Assembly: GCA_020226215.1 (NCBI GenBank)
Contig: CM035235.1
Coordinates: 73,309,283 to 73,373,282 of the forward strand
Source of the DNA: Sindora glabra
Lineage: Eukaryota; Streptophyta; Magnoliopsida; Fabales; Fabaceae
Length of the DNA stretch: 64,000 bases
Reading direction: 5' to 3'
Positions 9,971 through 20,266 of this stretch are shown piece by piece; within the stretch, counting starts at the first letter, position 1, and each line of letters starts with the position of its first letter. The translations under genes and the position numbers were made by a program. Under the pieces are notes generated by a model. That model did no database searches and was not told where the DNA came from. It saw nothing but the letters and a program-made list of their open reading frames with translations.

Positions 9971-10984
9971 ATGGCGGATGCTTCCTCCTGTGCTGATCTT
10001 ATGCCAATGGCGAATGGAATCGACAATGATGGCGCTATTGACTTCCAATCCCCAAAGGATGACTCCGATTCCATGCAATTTGTCAGAGGAAAAGCCCCTG
10101 TATTGATGGGTGCTGTTGGGAGAAATAATGAGGAGTTGGCAGAGGAAAACCCCAGAATGGCAGGTCTGAAGGAAGATGAAGGAGAATTGAATCGTTTGTT
10201 TCAAGAAGCTAAAGTCAAGGTATTTGATTTAATGCCTGAAGTTGAAAGAAAAGGCGGACTATTACAACCTAGATTTTTCGGGTTCATCAATCTGAGTTGT
10301 GATATATTCAATGAGCAATTCGAGGCTCTTAAAGGGTTGTCCGATCAAGCTGATGATCTTGATCTTGAGCTTGCTACACTTGAAGTTGATCTTGCATTGT
10401 TGAGTTCAAGGCTGGATCAAGCAGCTGCCAATTTTGAAGAGGAAAATCCAAAGGAACCGTATGATCTGCACCGTTGCGTACTGGATTTTACGAGAGATTA
10501 TGAATTTTTTGTTAGGAAGGAAAAATACAGAAATGAATTGTTTGAGATTGGGGAAGAGAATTTGAATTTTGGTGTTGAAAAGACTGAAGCAAAAGCGTTC
10601 ATAGGGTCACCTCCTGCTTGCGATGAAATCAAGAATGAATATTCCAATAAATTGAATCACTATTTAAAGGCCCTCAAAGGGTTGATTGTTCAAGCAGGTG
10701 AGCTTGATGATGCGATTTGCTGCCTTCTGAATGATTTTGAGACAGTACATTCAGAGATGAATAAAGCACTTGACCATTACGGAAAGCCAATAACTAGAAA
10801 TTCAACCAAGGATAAGAATGTGGGGGAAGTGATAGAGGAGCTTACAGTGGATGAAGAGTCAGAGAAGGCTATTGAAAGTAGGAAAGATTGGAAGATTAAG
10901 TGCCCAATGCTGGGGGCAACATCAGCTTGTGCTCTGTTTGCAGCAACTGCTATGCTTTTGTTGGATCATCAGAGGCAAAGGTAA
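9971..10984 (+). CDS. Intronless coiled-coil protein with C-terminal membrane tail, unknown function
   Basis: 338 residues from the ATG at 9971 (GGCAATGGCG context); the longer open frame upstream has only a TTG. The protein is acidic, with heptad-like segments. Two segments look like an internal duplication: FEALKGLSDQADDLDLELAT (about residues 115-150) and YLKALKGLIVQAGELDDAIC (about 230-265). The last 30 residues hold one hydrophobic stretch (MLGATSACALFAATAMLLL) followed by DHQRQR, the layout of a tail-anchored protein with its bulk in the cytosol. There is no signal peptide. A gene at 22.76 kb shares the intronless form, a DLELA block, length class, and a hydrophobic tail ending in RQR, so the two look like diverged duplicates. 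I do not recognise a named family. Confidence 0.75.
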   Translation: MADASSCADLMPMANGIDNDGAIDFQSPKDDSDSMQFVRGKAPVLMGAVGRNNEELAEENPRMAGLKEDEGELNRLFQEAKVKVFDLMPEVERKGGLLQPRFFGFINLSCDIFNEQFEALKGLSDQADDLDLELATLEVDLALLSSRLDQAAANFEEENPKEPYDLHRCVLDFTRDYEFFVRKEKYRNELFEIGEENLNFGVEKTEAKAFIGSPPACDEIKNEYSNKLNHYLKALKGLIVQAGELDDAICCLLNDFETVHSEMNKALDHYGKPITRNSTKDKNVGEVIEELTVDEESEKAIESRKDWKIKCPMLGATSACALFAATAMLLLDHQRQR

Positions 10985-11640
10985 ATGGCAAAACAGAGGA
11001 AAACATGCATCTTAGTCATCAGAAATTTACAATTGCAGGGTCTTGAAACTTCTGTTTTTTTTTTTTTTTTTTTGGGGGGGGGGACTATTTCTTCAATAAT
11101 AGATTTCACGTTGCCTTGAACATCTGAGCTTGGATTACTTTCAGAGGAGACATCCCTTGTTCTGATGTAAAGTCCTGCAACATATCAAGTTTGCACTCAA
11201 TTGCAGTGGTTATACATGTTAGAAAGGCTTTGAGTTCGCATAATTCTTATGGTACCGTTTATTTGCAACAAAAATCAAGCTTTATCCATTAGATGCTAAA
11301 CAGAGTGGAATTTTTTTCAGTCCTAATGGAATACTGTCTTGTACTTTTACGAGGCAAATGGAAATATATTACTTTCTGGTGGTATGCTATGTAGCTTAAT
11401 CGTTATCCTCAGGGCATTTTCTAACAGAAATGGTTTCTTTCTGTAATTCCAACAAATGTCATTTGTGTACAAAAATGGTGAGCCCAATCATTCATCAAAT
11501 ATCCTTTCTGTTTTTGTTGCGTATAGATGTGGGGTTAGGGCAAGTAGGTCCTTCCTGGTTTTTCAAACCTCGACAGAGCCCCTATCATTAAAGGCAGAGT
11601 TATGCTGCTTCTGTATCCAAGACCGGTATGATTAAAATAA
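10985..11640. other. 3' flank of the first tail-anchored gene
   Basis: Mixed-composition sequence consistent with a 3' UTR. It includes a T19-G10 homopolymer junction at 11,055-11,083. No other gene seen. Confidence 0.45.
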
Positions 11641-11991
11641 GATTTTAGTTTAGTTTTAAATAATGTTTGATTTCCAATAAAAAGAGATTATTTCATTTTA
11701 TTTATAATTTCTATGTCAATTATATTTTTATCATTATAAAATTTATTAATTCTAATAAGAATTTCATTAGAATTTATTTCATCAAGCCTAAAATACATAT
11801 TACATCAAAAATTTACTTTCTCTATAACATTATTTTATGCGAATGTGATATTTAATGTGATTTGGAGAACATATAAGAAGTGTACCTATGATTTAAATAA
11901 TTTGAGTAAATTTTCATATTAAATTAACTACTCAAAAATGTAAATATTTACATTCTTAATATGATTTTAACATAATTTGAACTAAACACAT
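11641..11991. mobile_element. Probable MITE adjoining the Copia LTR
   Basis: The left part (TTTAGTTTAGTTTTAAATAATG, 11,647-11,668) is partly the reverse complement of the right end (CATAATTTGAACTAAACAC, 11,971-11,989). This suggests a short AT-rich inverted-repeat element whose right edge touches the Copia LTR. No target duplication could be fixed, because the Copia boundary cuts it. Confidence 0.35.
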
Positions 11992-12469
11992 TGTAGGAAA
12001 AATTAAATGACATAATTAACCCAAAAATAAACTGCAGAATGTACATACTGGATTTCGTCTTTTAGGAACTTGATGCTGCACTTCACCACGCGAATGTCAA
12101 GAATTATCTCGGTACTAGAATTCCTAACCTCTTTCTACAACAATTGCACCAAAACTAGAAAAAAGAACCACACACTTGTTTGTAGAAAGAAGTAGAAGAT
12201 GAAGAACTTTCTAATTGAGTATTTTTTGCTCTCTTGGAAAAAGAAAAAAGGAAAATTGAATGTCTCGTATTTTATTTTTCTAATAATTTCTCACTATTAA
12301 CTTTTGTAGGAAGGAGTGGGAAGTTATTTCTCTCTCCATATCTCCCACTCCTCAGTCAGTTATCAAAAATTGACTTTTGTTTTGAATTTGAATTTTTAAA
12401 TAATAAAATAAATATTTATCTAAAATTATGATAAATGTGGATCACTCATAATGAGTGTCCCCACATTCA
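11992..12469 (-). repeat. Copia 3' LTR
   Basis: 478 bp, starting TGTAGGAAAA and ending CCACATTCA on the plus strand, so TG...CA in either reading. Partner of 19,789-20,266. Confidence 0.92.
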
Positions 12470-12484
12470 TCATCTTCCACTCAC
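12470..12484 (-). promoter_or_regulatory. Copia polypurine tract
   Basis: On the element strand, GTGAGTGGAAGATGA abuts the 3' LTR start (TGAATGTGGG). It is the expected plus-strand primer for reverse transcription, although interrupted by two T residues. Confidence 0.5.
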
Positions 12485-13559
12485 ACATAATGGGATGAGT
12501 CACATCATATAATCTTCTTCTCTTTTCATGGTTTTCATACTCAGTGCATTGTCGTAACCACATGGGCATGACGTCATCTTTGGATATTCTTGTACTAGAA
12601 ATTCTTATATAGAATCAGTACAAGACAACTCATACTTCTCGTTATTTTTATTATACCTCAGATGCCCTAAATTTTTCATATACACTTCTCATTTGCAAAT
12701 TTGATCCCTCACGAGCTTTACTATGAGCTCAAATTGCAATCCACATATGCATAGTATCTACATTTATGATGTTACTAAAATTAACTTCATAACGGACATG
12801 TCTCAGACACTAGTATAATTGTGTATATGTTGGGAAATCTTCCTTTCACCCGTATATTACTTTGATTTGAAACATCTGCTTTCCTAATATTTTATTCTTT
12901 AGATCGTATATATCATAATCATAAGATGTATACTAAAGTAGCGAACACTATATCATTTCTCTATGATATCGTCAAAGTCAAAGAGTATCTTTGAAAAGAA
13001 TATTTCTTTTTTAGGACTCACACAACAATAAATCAGGGATCTTTTACTTGCTTTCTGTTTGCAGTTATTTTTTGCACATGTGGTATAAATCACATGTTAC
13101 GGTGCTCTCCTTTTAGCATAAAGGCGTATGTCGATTTTATTATTAACACCATATAGACTTTAGTTCAGGCACACACAGTACCTAACCTGAATTCTTCCAC
13201 ACCACTTAACTTTTTTTTACGTTAGTATGTGAAGAACTCAATATTTGGCTACAGGTATTGTGGAAGGTGGGAGATTCCACAATTTGATTCATATTTGTAT
13301 TTCGGGTCTCATCTCAACTTTACTTTGTTGAGGTGACATATTTAATTTTTGTGTTGCTTCTCTACTAAAAACATAACCTTTCTCATAGTTACGTTGGTGA
13401 ACATATGTCTTATCTCTGCCCCACTCCTCTTGAGCGCCAGAGGCAGTTATTCGTGTGAGAGAACTAATCTTATCAACTTGTACAACATACTTGACATTTG
13501 TATACTCATACACATATAATAAGAATTATAATTGAATGAAAGACATATTTTATTCATTC
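12485..13559 (-). other. Copia 3' non-coding region
   Basis: About 1.1 kb between the end of RNase H and the polypurine tract, with no coding frame of note. A short imperfect inverted repeat (TGTGGAAGG...TTCCACA) lies at 13,258-13,283. Confidence 0.5.
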
Positions 13560-15250
13560 CAATTTCAAAAATGTTTAATTATATTCTATGCATACCAAGA
13601 GACTTTACATGCTCAATATATACATCTCTAAGTATAGCCCTAGTAAAAGGATCTGTTATCGTCTTTTGCGCAGAAATATGTTAGATGGTGACCTTATTTT
13701 GCGCTATTGCATCTTTTACAAAGTGATACTTTATATCTATGTGCTTAGTTTTGCTATAGTACTTTGAATCTTTTGTGTAGGTGATGGCTATCTGACTATC
13801 ACAATATATCAGGATAGGATTTAAATTCTCACCACAAATCCTTAGATGTTCCACAAACCTTTTTAGCCATATTGCCTCTTATACTGCTGCAGAACATGCC
13901 ACAAACTCTGCTTCCATTATTGACAATGTGATGCATGTCTACTTCTTACTACACCATGATATGGCACCATTATTTAACAAGAATGAGTAACCCGATATGG
14001 ATTTTCTCTCGTCCAAGTCTCCTACCCAATCCGTATCAAAATATCCAACTAAACATAAGTCGTCTCCTTGATAGCATAGTGCATAGTCGACGGTACCTTT
14101 TAAATATCTAAATATTCTCTTGACAGCTTTCCAATGTTTCTATCTAAGGTTTAACTGGTACCTGTTTACGAGTCAGACTGCATAACAAATATCCGATCTT
14201 GTACACATCATTGCATACATTAGACTACCTATCGCACTAGAATAAGGAACTCTATCCATTAATTTCTTTTCAAACTCATTTTGAGGGCACATTTCTTGAC
14301 TCAACGGTTCACTCTTATTTACAGGGGTATCCATAGGTTTACAATCTTTCATATTGAATTTCTCAAGAATTCTCCATATATAATTTTCTTGAGAAAGAGA
14401 AACAAGTTTCTTAGAGCAATCCCTAAAGATTTTAACTCCAAAGATGTAATTTGCTTCACCCATGTCTTTCACCTCAAAATTTGAGGATAGTCATTCCTTA
14501 ATGACCATAATCAAATTCATGTTATTCCCAGCCAATATTATATCATCCATATAAAAGGATAATATCATAAGATTTTCTTCATGCCGCTTAATATAAACAC
14601 AATAGTCTTCCTCAATCATTTGGAAGTTATATGAGGTTATCGCTTAGAGAAACCTCAAATATCATTGTCTGGATGACTGTTTAAGTCCGTAAATAGACAT
14701 TTGGAGTCTAAAAACTTTCTTTTCTTCTTCCTTTTGTATGAAACCTACTAATTGTTCTATGTAGATTTCTTCATCCAATTCTCCATTAAGAAAAGCAATT
14801 TTTACATCCATTTGATATAATTCTAAATCTAAGTGTGCTACTATGGCTAGGAGTAATCTAATTGAATTAAAATGAACAACAAGTGAAAATGTCTCCTCAT
14901 AGTTTATTCCTTCCTGTTGTGTATACCCCTTTGTAACTAGTCGAGCTTTATATCTCTCAATTGATCCATCTGCTTTTCTCTTAATTTTGAGAATCCACTT
15001 GTTCCCTATTACCTTTCGGCCAGATGGTAAGTTAACTAGTTTCCAAACTTAGTTAGTTTTCATTAAGTCTATCTCTTCCTCCATCGCTTTCTTCCATTAT
15101 TCCTTAGTAGGAGAACTTAAAGCCTCTTAAATTGTTTTTGGCTCTTCTTCATCTTGAAGGGTGACCATAAGAGCTGATCTTTCAATCGAAAAGCATCCTT
15201 TGGTACACTTCCTCCCTTACTTTTCATAGTGGGGTTTCCTGTATCATATC
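13560..15250 (-). pseudogene. Copia reverse transcriptase / RNase H remnant
   Basis: Copia RT is recognisable on the minus strand. The YMDD catalytic motif is intact near 14,532-14,560. It is followed by the KDMGEANYIFGVKI block at 14,440-14,472 and the MDTPVN...YSSAIGSLMYAM block at 14,180-14,330. RNase H remnants at 13,690-13,950 include an EFVACSAA-like stretch and a KHIDIKYHFV-like stretch. Stops interrupt the frame at several places (for example shortly before YMDD and within RNase H). A (CT)n microsatellite occupies 15,272-15,297, just upstream in element order. Confidence 0.85.
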
Positions 15251-15846
15251 TTCTCTAAATACAAAATTTTTACTCTCTCTCTCTCTCTCTCTCTCAAAGC
15301 TCCCATTCAGATAGGCAGGGATTATTTGAGAACTCCTACTTGGATAAGATGGATAAGATTCAATATTACTATCCATTTAATCTTGTAACTCATAAAAAGA
15401 TATAGTTCGATCAATTTCTCCTTTACTAGGAAATTCACTTTCTAAAAATGTCGTATCTCTTAATTCAAGTTCTTTTATTATTCCATCCTCATTTTCACCA
15501 ATGAAAACGTATCCCTTAGGTAATTCTGAACATCTTATAAAGATACATTTCTTTCCTCTTAGACCTAATTTTTCATGTTTATGGGAAGCATCATGAATAT
15601 ATGCAGCAGACCCTCAAGGTCTGAGAATATTCAAATTAGGTTTACGTTTATCCATAATTCATAGGAAGTGGATGTAACAGACTTTGAGGGCACACGATTA
15701 AGTACGAAGGTGGCTGTCAAGATGGTATCTCCCCAATATGAAAATGGTAGATTTGCTTGTGTCATCATTAATCTAACCATGTCTAGAAGAGTCTTATTTC
15801 TTCTTACAGCTACTCCATTTTGTTATGAAGTGTTAAGGATTGTTAA

Positions 15847-16491
15847 TTATCTTATTATTCCTTTCTCTTCACAGAATTCTTTGAATTGTTCGGATAAATA
15901 TTCACGTCCACAGTAAGTTCTTAATGCTTTAACTTTCTTATCTATTTGATTCTCAACTTCATTTAAGTAATGTCTGAAACACTCTAATGCCTCTGACTTA
16001 TGTGAAATCAAATAGATATGACCATATCGTGAATAATCATCAATGAAAGTGATGAAGTACCAGGCTCCGTCTCTTGCCCTCACACTCAAAGGACCACATA
16101 TATCGAAGTGAACTAATTTTAATGGAGTTTCTACCCTTATTTCTTTTCCAAATGATTTTCTAGTTGCTTTACCGGTTAGACAATGTTCGCACAAGGATAT
16201 TTTCAATTTTGAAATTGGACCTAACAATCCTTCTTTTGCTAGTTTAATAATTCTATTTTGATTTATATGTCCTAATCTAGCATGCCAAGTGTCCATTTCA
16301 ATGTTTGAATTTGAAGTGGAAGCAGTAAAGCAATCAAAAACAATGTTGTTAACAACATCCAAAATGACAAATCCATCGAAAATAAAACCCGAACTATAAA
16401 ATACATCATCTTTTAAAATGTCTGCTACATTGTCATGAAAGTTAACTGAAAACCCAAAATTAAGTAGGGAACAAATGGAAACTAAATTCAT
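15847..16491 (-). pseudogene. Copia integrase remnant
   Basis: A 214-codon frame with a zinc-binding GAG-pre-integrase part (WHARLGHINQNRI...CEHCLTGK, intact H/C residues) and the catalytic core (HFDICGP...FIDDYSR...EEKGIIR). The second catalytic position, normally D in a DRGGEY-type motif, reads TYCGREY here, so that aspartate is lost. The frame ends at or just after the catalytic glutamate. Confidence 0.88.
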
Positions 16492-16765
16492 CGAATGTCA
16501 GGTGTATAAAATACATCATGTAGGATTAAAGTTTTTCCTCCACGCAAATCCAATTTACATGTTCCAATACCTTTGACTTCAATCCTCGCATTGTTTCCTA
16601 CATAAAGCCACTTGTTTTGGCTTGACAAATGACAATACTCTATGTATGATCATCAATCCTTACTTACATGGTCTGTGGCACTTGAATCCAAAATCCATAA
16701 AGGATGAGATTCTGTTAGAAAAATAGTACTAGAAACATATGAAAAATGTTTGAAATAGGTATCCA

Positions 16766-17626
16766 CTAATACCTTGTTTTATTCATTTGCTGAGTGCAAT
16801 CTCGAGCAAAATGGCCTATTTTTTTGTAGGTATAACGTTTGATCTTCTTGATATCAAAGTTCCTTGTCCCACGCTTTTCTTTCTTCTTTTTGAAGGTTTT
16901 CTTACCCTGAGAATTAGGTTCAATTTTTCTCTTCTGAAACTTTTTGCCTTTCTTAAATTTAGGCTTAGAACTAGAGAGACCTATTCCCTCAGCCATATAC
17001 ACTTATTGAAAGGATCTATAAGCCCATAAACGTTCATCTTCAAATTCTAGATGTCTTGCCACATCATTAAAGGTTACTATGCTTTCATTGTAAGTTAGGT
17101 TGACCTTCATGTGTTCCCAACTTACAGGGAGTGATCTAATTACTGCTTGCACTTGCTGCTCATTAGAAAGTGCATGGCCTGCTGCTTTCAACTCATGAAT
17201 CATATTTGACATTTCTCGTAAATGTTGTTTCATCAATGTATTAGGCTAAAGTTTGTATTTGTCAAATTTAATTATGAGTCTTCTTAATTTAGTGGCAGAA
17301 GTACCACCAAAATTTTCTTTCAAGGCAATCCAAATTCCCTGAGTAATTGGGTAATTCTCGTATTCACACATAAGGTCATTTGCCATCACACTTAAAAGTG
17401 TGATACGAACAATGCTGTTCTTTTTCCTCTAAACAGCATATGCCTCAGCATCTCTTCTATGCTGAGCTATATTCCTAACTTCAAGTTCTAACATGACATT
17501 ATTTAGGACTTCCAGAACATCTTGCTCTTCTAAGATGTATGATATTTTTCGATGTCAAATGTCCCAGTTGTCTTCATTCAACTTGTTACCCTTGTTTAAT
17601 TCAATAATTATGTTTTTGCTGGCCAT
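16766..17626 (-). pseudogene. Copia gag remnant with degenerate zinc knuckle
   Basis: The likely start is the ATG at 17,626 (MASKNIIIELNKGN), with a stop within about 25 codons. The UBN2-type gag core is clear at 17,003-17,236 (MSNMIHELKAAGHALSNEQQ...LPVSWEH). The nucleocapsid end (16,766-17,002) is lysine-rich and keeps GHFARDC, but the first two knuckle cysteines read R and Y, so zinc binding should be lost. Several frame breaks. Confidence 0.82.
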
Positions 17627-18218
17627 TTTGTTAAACATATAAACATTTTCTATGAGTATATAATGTCGTTATTTGCATAGTTCTCGCATAGAACAATAAT
17701 GACATTACTTAGTTCATGGTTGGGAGTTTACGTTTGTCATACCCCTATCACATGTTTGCCTAAATACTATCATTATTTCCTATCGAGATCGCTCTCATGC
17801 AAATAAAACACTTTGTGTTGCTCTCATCATAAAAAAAATATAATACAAAAGCTCCCACTCAAATATAGGATATTGTAAGAATAAATGCACATCAAATAAA
17901 TAATATTTGATCATCCACCAAATAATAATAAGAGTTTAATAAACATTCAACAATGTTCTCAAAGTAATCTCATCAGTAATCTCATCAAAAACTAAAAAAA
18001 TGAATACATTAAAATAAAGCATTCAAAACTACTGATTCTATTCTAACTTTCTATTCTGGTTTCACTATCTTCATTTCATCAAATTTATTGAATAGATTAG
18101 GTGGATTCTTGGAATGGGTTGAGCTAAAGTTATGTACATTCAAAGCTTTAAGAGGACCCATTAAGTGTAACCCCTTTTCTAGAGAGTTGTATTTAAAATG
18201 ACTTGCACTCTTCGTATT

Positions 18219-18677
18219 TTAGAATTGTGTCATTAGGATAGATTTTCTCCAATTGTTTTTAAAGTAACAGATTTCTTGTTGTCTCAATTCTTCCATACAC
18301 CTTTCCAGGTCAAGGCATTTGACAAGTTCCAGTGAGTAGTCTTTGCATTTCCATAGGGTCTTTCTAATTGGAGTCCAGAAATCATCATTTGGAATAATAT
18401 TCATCAAGGTACGAAATCAAAGGTGATTTGGAAACACCTTTCCTCTACAGGTGAGATTCCTTTTCAGAAGTTTGACTTCAAACAAGAAGTCTGTTATCGG
18501 TGTCTTGTTACGTACAGTTCTTTTGTACAAGGTGTGCATAAATTCTTTTAGGTCTCTCGGAGTGTCAACCCAGTCTAATTCTCTAGGTTCTTCTCCTACC
18601 ATACTTTCCACAAACCCATATGAATCATATTCTTCTCTGAACCACTGTTCCATGTCTATTCCAAAAAATAGACACAA
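18219..18677 (-). pseudogene. Extra reading frame in the Copia leader, upstream of gag
   Basis: A minus-strand frame of about 153 codons with a single in-frame TGA near 18,418-18,420, between LTR/PBS and gag. The predicted product is charged and tryptophan-containing (MEQWFREEYDSYGF...; DFWTPIRKTLWKCKDYSLEL). It resembles no gag, protease or envelope that I know. It may be an accessory frame of this Copia lineage or a captured host fragment. One stop over this length in AT-rich DNA suggests that it was once coding. Confidence 0.45.
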
Positions 18678-19009
18678 AAATATGATTAAAATAGGGTATT
18701 TTTACCACATATTAAGTCAAAATAGTGTCACAAAAGTCTCAAAAATATACAAAAAATACATCAATATGTAGATCTCAATTTTAGAAAATTTTAAAGACCA
18801 ATTTTGCCTCCAAAGGATGCCATATGCGCCACTGCAAGCGGCTGCCCCAAGAAAATTCCAAAAAAATGAAAAAAATGGCATTTCTACGAGTGGTGATAGC
18901 GCGTGTAACGCATGCACCACCTTACCAGCATTTTTCGATCGCCGAAAGCCTCCAAACTTGAAGAAAAAAAATTTCTAGTTTCATAGGAATGTGACACGTA
19001 GCAAAAGGA

Positions 19010-19041
19010 CTTGGGGGTGGACCTCACGTGCCACCCCCAAG
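19010..19041 (-). promoter_or_regulatory. Leader hairpin with palindromic loop
   Basis: CTTGGGGGTGG (19,010-19,020) and CCACCCCCAAG (19,031-19,041) are perfect 11-bp complements around a 10-nt loop that contains CACGTG. In the element RNA this is a stable stem with a self-complementary loop, about 0.75 kb downstream of the primer-binding site. CACGTG is also a plant G-box. Confidence 0.55.
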
Positions 19042-19774
19042 AGTGGAAAAGAAATTTTTTTTAAATCCTTTTTTTTTGTAATACACCTAAAACGACGTGT
19101 CATTTGTTTGGGTTCGGGTCGGGCATCAAAATGACATGTTATTTTTCACTTGGTCAAAATGATATATTGTTTGGGTTGTCTTCAACCTCTGACCGGATCA
19201 ACTGGGTCAGATCCGACCCCATTCGCGATCGAAACGGGTCTGTTTGACCTAAAAACTTGTTTTGTCCATAACTTTTTATTCAGGAGTCCATTTTAGGTGA
19301 TTCAAAAGCCATTTTTCTCAGAATTTTATGCTCTACAAATCTAGGCTAATTTTATGGCCCAAAAAAATAATTTTCCAGGGGACCCAGTATCTGAAATATT
19401 ACGAATTTTATGAAATTTTAAGTATTCTAATTGATTTCTGATGTTCGTGGATGTTTTATGGAAGTTTTATATGTATCCATTAACATTAAATTCATCCCTA
19501 ATAGTATCATTTCAGAAACAACAGAAATCATACAACAAAGAGTTCATATCTTTGGACAAATTATTTCATCATAAGAATTAAAATTAGTAAGCATGCTTTT
19601 AGGCCAAAATGAAAATTACCAATTAAATACATGGTAAGTAGGAAAGCATTTAACTTAAAACATCTCATACAATTCATCTTGTGTATTTAATTCATCAATG
19701 CATCTCATACATCTCATGCTTGCATTTAATTGCATTAAGTACATTTGGGAGATATAAACATCAGTTACTAACCT

Positions 19775-19787
19775 GACTCTGATACCA
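19775..19787 (-). promoter_or_regulatory. Copia primer-binding site
   Basis: On the element strand, TGGTATCAGAGTC begins one base after the 5' LTR and matches the 3' end of initiator methionine tRNA at its first 11 positions. Confidence 0.88.
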
Positions 19788-19788
19788 A

Positions 19789-20266
19789 TATAGGAAAAAT
19801 TAAATGACATAATTAACCTAAAAATAAACTGCGGAATGTACATATTGGATTTCGTCTTTTAGGATCCTAATGCTGCACTCCACCACGCAAATGTCAAAAA
19901 TTACCTCGGTACTAGAATTCCTGACATCTTTCCACAACAATTGCACCAAAACCAGAAAAAAGAACCACACACTTGTTTGTAAAAAGAAGAAGAAGATGAA
20001 GAATTTTCTGATTGAGTATTTTTTACTCTCTTGGGAAAAGAAAAAAGAAAAACTGAATATCTCATATTTTCTTTTTCTGATAATTTCTCACTGTTAACTT
20101 TTACAAAAGAGAGTGGGAGATTATTTCTCTCTCCATATCTCTCACTCATCAGTCAGTTACCAAAAATTGACTTTTATTTTGAATTTAAATTTTTAAATAA
20201 TAAAAAAAATATTTATCTAAAATTATGATAAATGTGAATTACCCATAATGAATATTCCCACATTCA
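19789..20266 (-). repeat. Copia 5' LTR
   Basis: 478 bp, about 90% identical by eye to 11,992-12,469. Its outer end reads TA where the other copy has TG, a point change. It ends CCCACATTCA. Confidence 0.92.

Larger units (their letters stand above)
11992..20266 (-). mobile_element. Ty1/Copia LTR retrotransposon, degenerate, minus orientation
   Basis: Two 478-bp direct repeats (11,992-12,469 and 19,789-20,266) flank gag, integrase and reverse transcriptase/RNase H remnants, all on the minus strand. The order gag-IN-RT-RH defines Copia. Primer-binding site and polypurine tract sit where expected. By hand count the LTRs differ at about 48 of 478 positions (near 10%, mostly transitions), so the insertion is old. 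Frames carry many stops and the integrase has lost a catalytic aspartate, so the element is not autonomous. Flanking 5-mers (CACAT left, TCCCG right) do not match, so no target duplication survives or a boundary was rearranged. The leader between LTR and gag is unusually long (about 2.2 kb). Confidence 0.93.

Noticed and set aside
12234..12431. 65-codon ORF repeated at 20,031-20,228
   Set aside because: The pair simply reflects the two LTR copies; it is not a gene duplication.
15272..15297. CT repeat as a promoter element
   Set aside because: It lies inside the broken Copia pol region and is a simple microsatellite.
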